Shown here in pieces: positions 33,586 to 43,030 of a stretch of 64,000 nt of DNA (position 1 is the stretch's first letter; each line of letters opens with the position of its first letter). The position numbers and the translations under genes were made by a program. Source of the stretch: Paenibacillus sp. MMS18-CY102 (GTDB taxonomy: Bacteria; Bacillota; Bacilli; Paenibacillales; Paenibacillaceae); the NCBI RefSeq assembly GCF_009789195.1, contig NZ_WSTC01000012.1, forward strand, positions 1-64,000. The letters are read 5' to 3'. The notes below the pieces were generated by a model. It made no database searches and was not told where the DNA came from. It saw only the letters and a list, made by a program, of their open reading frames with translations.

Positions 33586-34764
33586 ATGACCATTCCTAAG
33601 CAAATCGTCGACGTGATTGATGCGAATGCCCAGCATTGGACATCACTCTCGCTCGATATCGGGGCACACCCGGAGCTTGGACATGAGGAGTTTCGTTCTT
33701 CAGCTCTGCTCGCAGAAGAGTTAGAACGGCATGGTTTCAACGTCGAACGGGGCGTTCTTGGCCTGCCGACCGCCTTTATCGCCACTTTTGATTCGGGCCA
33801 GCCGGGCGCAACCGCTGCTTTTTTATGCGAATATGATGCATTGCCTGAAATCGGTCACGCATGTGGCCATCACATTATCGGGGTTATGGGCGTAGCTGCA
33901 GCCGTTGGATTGAAGGCAATCATTAGCCAAACAGGCGGCTCCATTCGTGTTTATGGCACCCCTGCGGAAGAAACAAAGGGCGCCAAAGTGACGATGGCAC
34001 AAGCCGGGCTGTTCGATGATTGTTCTTTTGCATTAATGGCGCATCCATACCATACATACGAGAAATCCGGCCAGTCCCTCGCCATGGATGCAATTCAGTT
34101 CGAGTTCTCTGGCAAAACCGCACATGCGGCCGCTAACCCACATGAAGGCATTAATGCGCTGGACGCTGTCATTTTGCTCTTCAACGCATTGAATGCGCTG
34201 CGGCAGCAGGTGCGCAGTGACGCGAGAATCCATGGCATTATCGATGCTGGCGGCCAGGCCCCAAACATTATCCCGGATTACGCTTCGGCTAAGTTTTATT
34301 TTCGTTCTGCCGAGCGCGCCTATACGAATGAATTAACGGCAAAGGCGATCCGATGCGCCGAAGGGGCCGCCTTGCAAACCGGCTGCACGCTCAAGACGAA
34401 TGCCTATGAGTTCTCTTATGACGAACTGCTTACGAATGAGACGCTCTCCGAGCTGTTCTCGGCTAATCTCATGGAAGGCGGCATTCCACGATCCGCGATT
34501 ACGTCAGGCAAAGATAACGGGTCGCTCGATTTAGGCAATGTTTCGATACGATGCCCTGCCATCCATCCGTATATTCAAGTCGTGGATGAGCCTTATCAAC
34601 TCCATACAATTGAGTTCCGCGATGCCGCAATGCAGGAGCGTGCCATGCAAGGCCTCATCTTCGGCGCCAAAATGCTAGCATCGACTGCCTATGATGTGTG
34701 TGCAGATCCGAAGCTGTTAGCGCGTGTGCGAAGCGAGTTTGAGGAGCATCGGGCTAGAGGCTAG
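33586..34764 (+). CDS. M20D-family amidohydrolase/aminoacylase
   Basis: The 392-residue zinc hydrolase belongs to the M20 group that cleaves N-acyl amino acids or small amides (AbgB/hippuricase type). It shows Cys-Glu-Tyr-Asp-Ala-Leu-Pro-Glu-Ile-Gly-His91-Ala-Cys-Gly-His95-His96, Gly-Thr-Pro-Ala-Glu-Glu (about 128-133) and Ala-His-Pro-Tyr-His, then the dimerisation lid with Gly-Lys-Thr-Ala-His-Ala-Ala-Ala-Asn-Pro-His-Glu-Gly-Ile-Asn-Ala-Leu-Asp. The substrate is not clear. GGGAGG precedes the start. Single gene with promoter and terminator. Confidence 0.9.
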   Translation: MTIPKQIVDVIDANAQHWTSLSLDIGAHPELGHEEFRSSALLAEELERHGFNVERGVLGLPTAFIATFDSGQPGATAAFLCEYDALPEIGHACGHHIIGVMGVAAAVGLKAIISQTGGSIRVYGTPAEETKGAKVTMAQAGLFDDCSFALMAHPYHTYEKSGQSLAMDAIQFEFSGKTAHAAANPHEGINALDAVILLFNALNALRQQVRSDARIHGIIDAGGQAPNIIPDYASAKFYFRSAERAYTNELTAKAIRCAEGAALQTGCTLKTNAYEFSYDELLTNETLSELFSANLMEGGIPRSAITSGKDNGSLDLGNVSIRCPAIHPYIQVVDEPYQLHTIEFRDAAMQERAMQGLIFGAKMLASTAYDVCADPKLLARVRSEFEEHRARG

Positions 34765-34783
34765 GCAGATGGAAATAACAAAG

Positions 34784-34826
34784 AAGCTATACAAGCCGCA
34801 ACCCGCGGCCTGTATAGCTTTTTTAG
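34784..34826 (+). terminator. Terminator after the amidohydrolase gene
   Basis: AAGCTATACA-AG-GCCGC pairs with CGCGGCCTGTATAGCTT around a short loop, followed by TTTTTA. It may also stop the convergent RHH/SPFH transcript. Confidence 0.85.
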
Positions 34827-34848
34827 ATAGAATACGATAACGTTCCGA

Positions 34849-35034
34849 TTACTCTATGTCTTCCGTGGGGCGCGGCGGCTGCTTCAGCCTGCCGGACTTC
34901 GCCAATGCTTCACGGAGCAGAAATTCGATATGCCCATTCACGCTGCGAAATTCATCGCCCGCCCATCTCTCCAGCGCTCGGTACAGCTCCGGGTCAAGGC
35001 GGAGCGGAAAAGCTTTCTTATCCTTGCTGGCCAT
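34849..35034 (-). CDS. Ribbon-helix-helix (Arc-type) small protein
   Basis: The 61-residue protein has the Arc/MetJ fold pattern: a short strand Lys-Ala-Phe-Pro-Leu-Arg-Leu-Asp-Pro-Glu-Leu-Tyr, helix Ala-Leu-Glu-Arg-Trp-Ala-x-x-Glu-Phe-Arg-Ser-Val-Asn-Gly and helix Ile-Glu-Phe-Leu-Leu-Arg-Glu-Ala-Leu. It likely binds DNA as a dimer. It lies nine bases after the SPFH gene on the same strand; this pairing recurs in Bacillales. It may regulate that operon, but no toxin gene is present to make it an antitoxin. Confidence 0.75.
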   Translation of the reverse strand: MASKDKKAFPLRLDPELYRALERWAGDEFRSVNGHIEFLLREALAKSGRLKQPPRPTEDIE

Positions 35035-35043
35035 CGGCTGCCT

Positions 35044-35919
35044 CTAGCTGTAGAGCGAGCCCGTATTGATGACCGGAGTAGCCGCCCGATCCGATACGAT
35101 GGACACCATAAGATTGTTAACCATCGCTGCACGCCGCTCATCATCGAGCTGAATCCCATTAGCCTCCAGCTGCTTAAGCGCTGCATCGACCATGCCTACG
35201 GCGCCTTCAACAATTTTCTGGCGTGCCGATACGATAGCAGTTGCCTGTTGGCGTTGCAGCATGGCGCTTGCGATCTCTTGTGCGTAAGCCAAATGAGTCA
35301 ACCGAGTTTCGACCACTTGTACGCCAGCGACGACCAAGCGCTCTTGCAGCTCCTGCTGCAGCTCAGCCGCTACTTCATCCGCATTGCCGCGAAGCGAGGA
35401 CGTTGGCGTGTCGCCGAACGTATCATACGGATACTTAGCTGCGATATGGCGGATCGCCGTCTCGCTTTGGATTTCCACGAACCGTTCGTAATTATCCACG
35501 TCGAAGCTCGCTTTTGCCGTATCCAGCACCTTAAATACAACGACGGCGCCGATTTCGATTGGATTGCCTTCCTCATCGTTCACTTTCAGCGTCTGGCTGT
35601 TAAAGTTACGGACTTTCAAAGAGACTCTTGCTTTATTCGATAACGGAATGACCATCCAAAGCCCGCTGTCGCGAATCGTTCCTTTATACGAGCCGAAGAA
35701 CGTCACAACCTTCGCTTGGTTTGGCTGCACGATTGTTAATGACGATACGCCTACGATAAACAAAACGAACAATGCGATTCCCGCCAAAATTAACGCAAGG
35801 CTAGGCTCTGGCTCCATGCTGCCGCCTACAGCAATCAGCACCACCCCACCAACAATTGCGACGAGCGACAACAACAATGCCAAGTACCCGTTAATGTGCC
35901 AAGCTTTGTATTCCTTCAT
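35044..35919 (-). CDS. SPFH/band-7 domain membrane protein
   Basis: The 291-residue protein has two membrane segments (about 12-32 and 39-60), then an SPFH domain beginning [21 protein letters not shown], and an Ala/Gln/Glu-rich helix with [12 protein letters not shown]. Such proteins assemble into membrane scaffolds (flotillin, HflK/C and YdjI relatives). The start is ATG 35919 (or GTG one codon earlier); the longer frame has no ribosome site. It is co-transcribed with the ribbon-helix-helix gene. Confidence 0.88.
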   Translation of the reverse strand: MKEYKAWHINGYLALLLSLVAIVGGVVLIAVGGSMEPEPSLALILAGIALFVLFIVGVSSLTIVQPNQAKVVTFFGSYKGTIRDSGLWMVIPLSNKARVSLKVRNFNSQTLKVNDEEGNPIEIGAVVVFKVLDTAKASFDVDNYERFVEIQSETAIRHIAAKYPYDTFGDTPTSSLRGNADEVAAELQQELQERLVVAGVQVVETRLTHLAYAQEIASAMLQRQQATAIVSARQKIVEGAVGMVDAALKQLEANGIQLDDERRAAMVNNLMVSIVSDRAATPVINTGSLYS

Positions 35920-36084
35920 CACTTTCAACACTCCTTCAGCTATGATTGCAAAACGGTATCTTATTGATATTTTTATGATATCACTTTTTACAAAAATAAA
36001 CAACTGTAATTTCCTAGCATTCGTATCCCGATCTTGGTCATGCTAAAATATAGAGAAAATCGGATATATGGAGGCATTCAATCG

Positions 36085-37326
36085 ATGAAACAGGAACTCA
36101 TTCAACGCTTCACCTCATATGTGACGGTAGATACGCAAGCGAACGACAGCAGCCCTGAATGCCCATCCACCCCAGGACAATGGGTGCTGGCGCGCCAACT
36201 CGTCGAAGAGCTGAAGGAAATCGGCATGCAAGAGGTCACAATCGACGATAACTGCTATGTCATGGCGACGTTGCCCTCTAACACGAGCAAGCAAGTCGAC
36301 ACGATTGGCTTTCTCGCTCACATCGACACGGCGACTGATTTCACTGGGCTAAATGTAAAGCCGCAAGTCGTCGAGCATTATGACGGCAACAATATCGTGC
36401 TGAACGAAGCGCTCGGTGTTGTCCTGTCCACGCAGGATTTCCCCGAGCTCGCAGGCTACGCTGGGCACACGCTTATTACGACGGACGGCACGACTTTGCT
36501 TGGTGCAGACGATAAAGCCGGCATCACAGAAATTATGACAGCGATGCATTACCTTATTTCGCATCCAGAAATTCCGCATGGCAAAATCCGCGTCGCCTTC
36601 ACCCCAGACGAGGAAATCGGCAGGGGCCCGCATAAGTTCGACATTGCGGCATTCGGTGCCAAGTACGCCTATACGATGGACGGCGGTCCGCTCGGTGAGC
36701 TGCAATATGAAAGCTTTAATGCAGCGCAAGCGCGGATTACCGTGCATGGAACGAACGTCCACCCGGGGACTGCTAAGGGTAAAATGGTGCATGCCGCCAA
36801 AATCGCAATGGAGCTGCATGCGAAGCTGCCTCAACAAGAAGCGCCTGAATATACAGAAGGCTACGAGGGCTTCTATCACCTCATTCATATGGAGGGCGAT
36901 GTGTCCCAAACTGAGCTCATCTACATTATTCGCGACCATGACAATGCCAAATTCGCTGCCAAGAAAGCTTATATGGAGCAAATCGTAAACGAACTCCAAG
37001 GGAAATACGGCACGTCGCGTATCGAATTGGCTTTGAAAGACCAGTACTACAACATGCGGGACAAAATCGAACCCGGCAAACATATCGTCGATATTGCCGA
37101 TCAAGCGATGCGCAATCTTGGGATCGAACCGAACATCATCCCGATTCGCGGCGGAACGGATGGTTCGCAGCTGTCCTATATGGGCCTGCCTACACCTAAT
37201 ATTTTCACAGGCGGAGAAAACTATCACGGCAAATACGAATATGTATCGGTCGATAATATGGAGAAAGCAACGAATGTTATTATCGAGATTGTTAAGCTGT
37301 TCGAGCAATCGGCAGCAAAAGCCTAA
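36085..37326 (+). CDS. pepT: Peptidase T (tripeptide aminopeptidase)
   Basis: The 413-residue zinc peptidase removes the N-terminal residue of tripeptides. The M20B motifs are in place: [13 protein letters not shown], [14 protein letters not shown], [10 protein letters not shown] and Thr-Met-Asp-Gly-Gly-Pro-Leu-Gly-Glu. GGAGG 10 bases before ATG 36085 fixes the start inside a longer open frame. Single gene with a terminator. Confidence 0.95.
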   Translation: MKQELIQRFTSYVTVDTQANDSSPECPSTPGQWVLARQLVEELKEIGMQEVTIDDNCYVMATLPSNTSKQVDTIGFLAHIDTATDFTGLNVKPQVVEHYDGNNIVLNEALGVVLSTQDFPELAGYAGHTLITTDGTTLLGADDKAGITEIMTAMHYLISHPEIPHGKIRVAFTPDEEIGRGPHKFDIAAFGAKYAYTMDGGPLGELQYESFNAAQARITVHGTNVHPGTAKGKMVHAAKIAMELHAKLPQQEAPEYTEGYEGFYHLIHMEGDVSQTELIYIIRDHDNAKFAAKKAYMEQIVNELQGKYGTSRIELALKDQYYNMRDKIEPGKHIVDIADQAMRNLGIEPNIIPIRGGTDGSQLSYMGLPTPNIFTGGENYHGKYEYVSVDNMEKATNVIIEIVKLFEQSAAKA

Positions 37327-37353
37327 ACTTGCCATATTGTGACGCAAGCATAG

Positions 37354-37390
37354 AAAAACAGGGGCCGCCGCTCTGGCGTCCTCTGTTTTT
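37354..37390 (+). terminator. Terminator after pepT
   Basis: GAAAAACAGGGG-CCGCC pairs imperfectly with GGCG-TCCTCTGTTTTTC, ending in TTTTT. It is symmetrical and can act on both strands. Confidence 0.75.
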
Positions 37391-37420
37391 CATACGTCTT
37401 AATATAGAATGAAGCCGGCA

Positions 37421-37464
37421 AAAAGCCTTGAAGCGCCGCCTAGCGGCAGCTCTCCAAGGCTTTT
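37421..37464 (-). terminator. Terminator of the SLH-S9 peptidase gene
   Basis: AAAAGCCTTG / CAAGGCTTTT arms enclose a second GCCGCCTAGCGGC stem. The minus strand ends in TTTTTG, nine bases after the stop codon. Confidence 0.75.
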
Positions 37465-37472
37465 GTGCTTTC

Positions 37473-39803
37473 CTACTCCATCAAATGGCGGTGCAAGAAC
37501 CGTTCCAGTGCCAAATAGAAATCCAATTGGTTTTCTGGCAATGCAAACCCATGCCCTTCATTCGCTTTCAGCATGTACGGCACATCGATGCCGCGATCGG
37601 TTAATGCTTTGACGATTTGGTCAGACTCCGCTTGCTTCACGCGTGGATCGTTTTGCCCTTGTGCTACGAACAGCGGCGCTTTGATCTGGTCAACGTGGAA
37701 CAATGGCGATACAGCGGTGAGCAAATCCTTATCTTTCACGGGATCACCCATCCGCGTATAAAACTCTTGCAATTGGGTCGACCAGTAAGGAGGAATCGTC
37801 TCCAGCAGCGTGAACAGATTGGATGGCCCTACATAGCTAACGCCTGCAGCATATACATCTGGCGTGAAGGCAAGACCGGCAAGAGCCGCATAGCCACCAT
37901 AAGACGCACCGTAAATCGCAACCTTATCCTTGTTAACGATGCCTTGTCCTACGAGCCATTTGACGCCGTCGGTCAAATCATCTTGCATCGCTTTGCCCCA
38001 TTGCTTGTTGCCTGCATCGAGGAACGCTTTGCCGTAACCTATTGATCCGCGGAAGTTAACTTGAAGCACCGCATAGCCGCGATTCGCGAGCAATTGCACT
38101 TCAGGATTAAAGCCCCATTCATCGCGCGCCCAAGGCCCGCCATGCGGATTGACAACGAGCGGCAGGTTTTTCGGATCTGCGCCCTTCGGCAGCGTGAGAT
38201 AGCCGTGAATCGTTAAGCCATCACGCGCTTGATAAGTGACTGGCTTAACCTCTGCTAACGAATCTTCCTTCAGCCAAGGCGCTGTATCTGCGATCAACGT
38301 CAGCTTGTCAGCTTTCGCATCATACGCATAGTAAGTGCCCATCGCCCTGTCGCTGTATGCGAGAATCATAACGTTCTCTAAGTTATCATCGATGCTAAGG
38401 AATGAGATCGATTTGCCTGGAAGCTTCGCTTGCAGCCGCTCATACTTCGCTTTCCAATCGGCATCGGTAAATTCATAATGCACCTTATCCGATGTGTAAT
38501 ATCCACCGGTGACCTGCTTTGTTTTGTTCGAGAAGAAAATGCCGGAAACGTCGACGTCAGCGTTCTCGTAAACTGTCTTCACTGCCTTCTTGGCGGCAGG
38601 ATCAAACTGAACGATAGCTGCCTTGTCGCGGCCAACATTGCTAAGCGCATATAATTGCTTGTTATCATACGTAAACATAATCGGGGAGAATTGGTCGCCC
38701 ACATTCGTTGTGTACAGCTCCTCGAATGGCTTGTCCTCGGTTTCACGATAAAGCACAGAGGAAATAATGCCATCAGACGCTATCGCCACACGCAGCTTGC
38801 CGTCGTGGTCGGTCATCCAACCGCTTATGTTGCCTGGATTTTCTGCGACGAGCTCCAGCGCGCCGCTCTCCATATTCAAACGGTAAACGTCAAACACGCG
38901 TGGATCGCGCTTGTTCAGCGCAACTAGCAGGTAGCCAGGCTGGTCCGCAAGCCCATCCACGAGCAGCGCCCGCGTATTCGCATATGGCGTCAAATCTTTG
39001 CGTCCCGTGCCATCCGCGTTGATTTTATAAATATGATAGTTCTCGTCGCCGCCATTATCCATTGCATACAACAACGTATTATCTGTCTTCCAAACGAAGC
39101 CGGCGATGTTATTGTCCGTTTCCTTCGTCACTTGGACTGCTTCATTGCTGCCTGCTTGCTTCACGAACACATTAAGCCGATTGTTCCAAGGCTGAATATA
39201 CCCAATCTTCTTCCCGTCCGGCGATGCTTGGAAGCTGAACTGGGCTGGCTGGCGGAACAAGTCCGTCAGTGGAATCGAGCCTTCCTTCTCAACGTCGGAG
39301 CCGGCCGCACGCTCCAATGCGGTAACGAATTCATTCGCATTCACATGATGCTTCGGATCGAATGCCAAGCCTTCCACAACAAAATACTGTTTCAATCGAA
39401 CCGCATCGGCCTGATGGGCTTTGCCAATCTTCTGTGCATCCTTATAGGTTACTTGAATGCCATTGTCATGAAGCCCAAATGCCCGAACAATTAAAGACGC
39501 CATCTGCTCACGCGTTAATGGGTCGTTAGGCTTGAAGCCCTTTGCATCGCCTTTAACGATTCCTTGCTGCTTCAATGCATAGATAGCTGATGCTGCTTTG
39601 TCGCTAACGCCAACATCTGCGAAGCTGTCTTGTGCCGCAGGCGCCTCAAGGCCTAGCGTTTGTTGCAGCAGCACCGCTGCATCCCCACGCGTAAGCGCCC
39701 CATTGCCTGCTTGAGCTGCGGCTGGAATTGCCGGAAGCAAGAGCGCCAGAGCCAATAACACAACTACCCATCTAGACAATCTTTTGCTGCGTACCGAATT
39801 CAT
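37473..39803 (-). CDS. Cell-surface S9 prolyl-oligopeptidase-family peptidase with SLH domains
   Basis: The 776-residue secreted protein has a signal peptide (cleavage near Ala-Ala-Ala-Gln-Ala), S-layer homology modules (about 35-160; Leu-Thr-Arg-Gly-Asp-Ala-Ala-Val-Leu-Leu and Leu-Thr-Arg-Glu-Gln-Met-Ala-Ser-Leu-Ile), a TolB-like propeller (about 185-500) and an alpha/beta hydrolase domain. The catalytic Ser634 is in Gly-Ala-Ser-Tyr-Gly-Gly-Tyr, Asp719 in Gln-Asn-Asp-Pro-Arg and His751 in Glu-Gly-His-Gly-Phe. It likely cleaves short peptides at the cell wall while SLH modules hold it on the S-layer or wall polymer. AGGAG seven bases before ATG 39803 sets the start. Confidence 0.9.
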   Translation of the reverse strand: MNSVRSKRLSRWVVVLLALALLLPAIPAAAQAGNGALTRGDAAVLLQQTLGLEAPAAQDSFADVGVSDKAASAIYALKQQGIVKGDAKGFKPNDPLTREQMASLIVRAFGLHDNGIQVTYKDAQKIGKAHQADAVRLKQYFVVEGLAFDPKHHVNANEFVTALERAAGSDVEKEGSIPLTDLFRQPAQFSFQASPDGKKIGYIQPWNNRLNVFVKQAGSNEAVQVTKETDNNIAGFVWKTDNTLLYAMDNGGDENYHIYKINADGTGRKDLTPYANTRALLVDGLADQPGYLLVALNKRDPRVFDVYRLNMESGALELVAENPGNISGWMTDHDGKLRVAIASDGIISSVLYRETEDKPFEELYTTNVGDQFSPIMFTYDNKQLYALSNVGRDKAAIVQFDPAAKKAVKTVYENADVDVSGIFFSNKTKQVTGGYYTSDKVHYEFTDADWKAKYERLQAKLPGKSISFLSIDDNLENVMILAYSDRAMGTYYAYDAKADKLTLIADTAPWLKEDSLAEVKPVTYQARDGLTIHGYLTLPKGADPKNLPLVVNPHGGPWARDEWGFNPEVQLLANRGYAVLQVNFRGSIGYGKAFLDAGNKQWGKAMQDDLTDGVKWLVGQGIVNKDKVAIYGASYGGYAALAGLAFTPDVYAAGVSYVGPSNLFTLLETIPPYWSTQLQEFYTRMGDPVKDKDLLTAVSPLFHVDQIKAPLFVAQGQNDPRVKQAESDQIVKALTDRGIDVPYMLKANEGHGFALPENQLDFYLALERFLHRHLME

Positions 39804-39911
39804 GATCCCTCTCCTCTCATTCATACTCTATTATTCTATCAATCATTAGATCAATCTTCCAATTTTTCCATGACGATTTGTGGAATCTTTAGGTTGTTTA
39901 TAGGGAAAAAT

Positions 39912-39944
39912 AAAAAAGACACCCGCGCATTCGCACGAGCGTCT
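39912..39944 (-). terminator. Terminator of the Gfo/Idh/MocA gene
   Basis: AGACACCCGCGC / GCACGAGCGTCT stem with a short loop, followed on the minus strand by TTTTTTATTTTT, 14 bases after the stop codon. Confidence 0.75.
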
Positions 39945-39957
39945 ATTCAACTAGCTT

Positions 39958-41037
39958 CTATTCGAAGTATACCGCTTTGCCCGTACGGGACGATTCGTAA
40001 ACTGCCTCGAGAATCTCGGACACAACGAGCGCTTGCTCTGGCTTCACGACAAGCTCCTTGTCATTGAGCACATGCTCCACCCAGTTGCGTTGCTCCAATA
40101 CGGCTGGATCATCGGATTCGCCTTCATAGAAAGCAACGCCACCGCTGTTCAGCTCGATTTCCTTCGTATACAAGCGGCTGTTGCTCTCGCCGTTAATGCG
40201 AAGGCCGCCTTTCATATCAGCGCCCGCTTCCGTACCGCAAAGCGTCACTTTAGCTTCATCAACTTCGAGCGTGTTCAGCGCCCAGCTGGATTCCAGCACG
40301 AGCGATGCGCCGTTCTCCATCGTGATCATTGCGAATGCGGAATCTTCAACTGTGAATTGCTTCGGATCCCATGGACCCCAAGCATTCGCTGCGTTCTCGC
40401 GTTGCGACAGCTTGTGGTATGCACGGCCGAGAACCGCTTTAGGCTTGTAGTTGTCCATCATCCAAAGCGCGAGGTCAAGCGCATGCGTACCGATATCGAT
40501 AAGCGGTCCGCCGCCTTGTTTCTCTTCGTCCAAGAATACGCCCCACGTAGGAACTGCACGGCGGCGAATCGCATGCGCCTTCGCGAAGTATACTTCGCCG
40601 AGCTCGCCTGCATTAGCTGCATCCTTCAGGTAGCGGCTATCCGAACGGAAGCGGTTTTGGTAAGCAATGCTTAATTTCTTGCCTGTACGCTTTGCCACTT
40701 CCAGCATGCGGCGAGCGTCTGCTGCCGTCTTCGCCATTGGCTTCTCGCACAGCACGTGCTTGTCAGCTTCCATTGCTGCGATCGCGATCTCAGCATGCGA
40801 ATCGTTTGGCGTGCACACGTGCACCGCTTCAATCGAACCGTCTTTCAGAAGATCAGCGTAGTTCTCATATACTTTCGACTCAGAGGAGCCGTATTTTTCT
40901 TTGGCTTGTTCTGCACGCTCCAACACGATATCGCAAAATGCTACGATCTCAACTTCATTCACTTTAGCGAGTGCTGGCAAATGCTTGCCGTTTGCAATGC
41001 CGCCACACCCGATAATGCCGACGCGTAATTTAGTCAT
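39958..41037 (-). CDS. Gfo/Idh/MocA-family NAD(P)-dependent oxidoreductase
   Basis: The 359-residue protein opens with the Rossmann motif Val-Gly-Ile-Ile-Gly-Cys-Gly-Gly-Ile-Ala-Asn-Gly-Lys and has the family's Cys-Glu-Lys-Pro-Met-Ala (catalytic lysine) near 93-98 and a His near Ile-Gly-Thr-His-Ala-Leu-Asp. These enzymes act on sugars, inositols or their acids; the substrate cannot be told here. GGAGG eight bases before ATG 41037 fixes the start. It is divergent from the AraC-type gene, which probably controls it. Confidence 0.9.
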   Translation of the reverse strand: MTKLRVGIIGCGGIANGKHLPALAKVNEVEIVAFCDIVLERAEQAKEKYGSSESKVYENYADLLKDGSIEAVHVCTPNDSHAEIAIAAMEADKHVLCEKPMAKTAADARRMLEVAKRTGKKLSIAYQNRFRSDSRYLKDAANAGELGEVYFAKAHAIRRRAVPTWGVFLDEEKQGGGPLIDIGTHALDLALWMMDNYKPKAVLGRAYHKLSQRENAANAWGPWDPKQFTVEDSAFAMITMENGASLVLESSWALNTLEVDEAKVTLCGTEAGADMKGGLRINGESNSRLYTKEIELNSGGVAFYEGESDDPAVLEQRNWVEHVLNDKELVVKPEQALVVSEILEAVYESSRTGKAVYFE

Positions 41038-41169
41038 TGACAAATCCTCCTCAGAGCTGTTCATGTGTTATTGGCTTGCCTGAACACTAGACTTAGTATA
41101 GTTCAGCGCGTATGATAATGGTATGTTTGTTGTAGCGATGCTTTTATGCGATTTTGTCATTCGGAGGAA

Positions 41170-42045
41170 ATGCCATTGGAGATATACAACGAGAAAGTCG
41201 CTTATGAAAACCCTTTATTGTCATTGCGCATCTACTCGACAATGCGGGATCACGATGCTTACATCAACTGGCATTACCACCGGGAGGTGGAAGTGCTGCT
41301 CGTCAACGAAGGCGGGCTCGAAGTGCATGTGCAAGAAGACCAATTCCAATTAGACGCTGGCGATCTCATGTTAATTGGTTCTTCCCAGCTTCACCGCGAT
41401 CGCAGCTATAGCTCTCCGCTTGACTATATCGTGCTGCAGTTTGACCTGGAGCAATTTTTTGACGGCAGCACCATACCGTTTATGCGCTATTTTGCCGAGG
41501 CCCAGAACCCTCTGAGCCAGGCCAATTATATTTTCCGTGAGAATCCGCAAGTACGGCAAGAAGCTGCGGACTGCATTCGTGCGATTCTACGCGAAGCAAC
41601 GGACAAGCAGATCGGATACGAAATCGCCGTCAGCATGCTCATCAAGCAGCTGCTGCTGATCGTCCTTCGGAACGATACGCGCAATGTGCTCAGCGAACAA
41701 GACGACTTCGACCGCGCACGGCTTCGGCCGGTGCTTACGTTCGTCGAAGACCACCTGACGGATCGCATTCAGGTCGAAGAGGTGTGTAAGCTTGCGAATA
41801 TGAGCTATTACTACTTCGTCAAATTTTTCAAAAAATCAATCGGCTTATCGTTCACTGAATATGTGAACTACCGCAAGATCAAGTGGGCAGAACGGATTCT
41901 GCTGACGAAGGATCTTAGCATTTCGGAAGTTGGCGAACGGATCGGCATGCCGAACATGGCGCATTTCTACAAAATGTTCCGGAAGTACAATGACTGCTCG
42001 CCGAAGGAATTCCAGAAAAAGATGCTCGCATGGGGCCGTGGGTAA
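41170..42045 (+). CDS. AraC-family transcriptional regulator with cupin domain
   Basis: The 291-residue protein has an N-terminal cupin sensor domain (Trp-His-Tyr-His-Arg-Glu-Val-Glu-Val-Leu, Leu-Asp-Ala-Gly-Asp-Leu-Met-Leu-Ile) and a C-terminal double helix-turn-helix (about 190-288; Val-Cys-Lys-Leu-Ala-Asn-Met-Ser-Tyr-Tyr-Tyr-Phe and Ile-Gly-Met-Pro-Asn-Met-Ala-His-Phe-Tyr-Lys). It likely senses a sugar-type ligand and controls the divergent oxidoreductase. The start is uncertain: GGAGG is two bases from ATG 41170 but eight from TTG 41176, and a longer frame opens at 41146 without a ribosome site. Confidence 0.85.
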   Translation: MPLEIYNEKVAYENPLLSLRIYSTMRDHDAYINWHYHREVEVLLVNEGGLEVHVQEDQFQLDAGDLMLIGSSQLHRDRSYSSPLDYIVLQFDLEQFFDGSTIPFMRYFAEAQNPLSQANYIFRENPQVRQEAADCIRAILREATDKQIGYEIAVSMLIKQLLLIVLRNDTRNVLSEQDDFDRARLRPVLTFVEDHLTDRIQVEEVCKLANMSYYYFVKFFKKSIGLSFTEYVNYRKIKWAERILLTKDLSISEVGERIGMPNMAHFYKMFRKYNDCSPKEFQKKMLAWGRG

Positions 42046-42089
42046 GAGCTTCAGCAGAAGCCAGCAGCCAAGGGCAACTTGGCCTCTTT

Positions 42090-42274
42090 CTAACGGACTC
42101 CAGAGCCGCTATTCCCCTCCAAAAGTGCCCGTTGCAAACGTAACGGACACCACAGCCGTTATTTAGCCATTTTGCTGCCTTAAGAAGGCGAAATCGGCCA
42201 AATAACGGCGGCTCAGTCCGTTAGAACACAAATTCGACTAATTTGAGTCAAATAACGGCTCCTCAGTCCGTTAG
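42090..42274. repeat. Four ~24-bp units in inverted pairs (TAACGGAC...GCCGTTATT)
   Basis: CTAACGGACTCCAGAGCCGC (42090-) and TAACGGACACCACAGCCGTT (42141-) run in one direction. AATAACGGCGGCTCAGTCCG (42201-) and AATAACGGCTCCTCAGTCCG (42251-), both followed by TTAG, are their reverse complements. Spacing is 50-60 bases. The four can fold into a long cruciform or nested hairpins. It is not a CRISPR, as the units alternate in orientation and spacers are unequal. Confidence 0.7.
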
Positions 42275-42315
42275 AATGTTCAACAGGCGTTTTTCATTGT
42301 TTCACATATCGATCG

Positions 42316-42361
42316 AAAAAGGGTGTCCCCAAGTTCACAACACTTTAGGGACACCCTTTTT
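42316..42361. terminator. Bidirectional terminator
   Basis: AAAAAGGGTGTCCC / GGGACACCCTTTTT is a 14-bp perfect inverted repeat with an 18-base loop and T-runs on both strands, between the AraC gene and the HEAT-repeat gene. Confidence 0.8.
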
Positions 42362-42364
42362 GGT

Positions 42365-43030
42365 TTACCTGCTACTCTTATCGCAAGCTTTCGCCAGCGC
42401 TTTAGCCGCTTTTCGAACAACTGGCTTGCCGTGCTCGAGATAGCCTTCCGCAATGGCACGGGCTTCAATCGCTAATGCTGGAACCGATGCAATCACATGG
42501 CAAAGCCCCGCAAGCGCCCGTCCCGCATGCTTGCCATCCATGGCAAGCAGCGCCTCCCGAAGCAATGGATAAGCCGACTGCGCTGCTTCCCTATTTGCTC
42601 TAGCCATATTCCCCAAAGCATCCGTCGCGTAATCCCGCACAATTACGCTTTTATCCGTTTGAATAATTGCTTGCAGTTGCGTAAGCATCCCCACTGCCGT
42701 CTCTGGAACGAGATGTACAGCTAAGGAGAAGGCATGCATCGCTTCCCATCTTACTTTCGTCGTTTTGCTTGACAATAACGCCACGATAAGTGATGTATAC
42801 GGTGCAACCAGCTCCGGCTGCTGGGCAGCAACGAGCGCCATCACTTCACAGCAATCACCGACCAATGCGTTGTCCTTGCCGCTTAGCGCTTCCGCGATCG
42901 GCATGAGCAAAGCCGGATCAGCTAAGCATTGTTCTGCAACAGCCTGGTTGGACTGCTGGGTCCGGTCGCCTGTGCGCGAGGACAACGAGCCGATAATGGG
43001 GTTATATTTTACGTCACCTGTATCCTTCAT
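42365..43030 (-). CDS. HEAT-repeat protein
   Basis: The 221-residue protein is nearly all helical and alanine/leucine-rich, with four to five HEAT units such as [11 protein letters not shown], [14 protein letters not shown] and [10 protein letters not shown]. Such superhelices serve as protein-binding scaffolds. Its start overlaps the stop of the upstream hybrid kinase by four bases, so it may be a partner of that kinase. Confidence 0.75.
   Translation of the reverse strand: MKDTGDVKYNPIIGSLSSRTGDRTQQSNQAVAEQCLADPALLMPIAEALSGKDNALVGDCCEVMALVAAQQPELVAPYTSLIVALLSSKTTKVRWEAMHAFSLAVHLVPETAVGMLTQLQAIIQTDKSVIVRDYATDALGNMARANREAAQSAYPLLREALLAMDGKHAGRALAGLCHVIASVPALAIEARAIAEGYLEHGKPVVRKAAKALAKACDKSSR

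Larger units (their letters stand above)
42046..42364. other. Intergenic stretch with inverted repeats and a terminator
   Basis: This 319-base gap between convergent genes contains the four-unit AACGGA repeat (42090-42274) and a bidirectional terminator (42316-42361). No gene is visible. Confidence 0.7.

Noticed and set aside
36349-37347. Long minus-strand frame of 332 codons opposite pepT
   Set aside because: Antisense shadow of a clearly coding gene; no ribosome site and no motif.
42090-42274. Possible CRISPR array
   Set aside because: Units alternate in orientation, are few, and spacers are unequal; no cas genes nearby.
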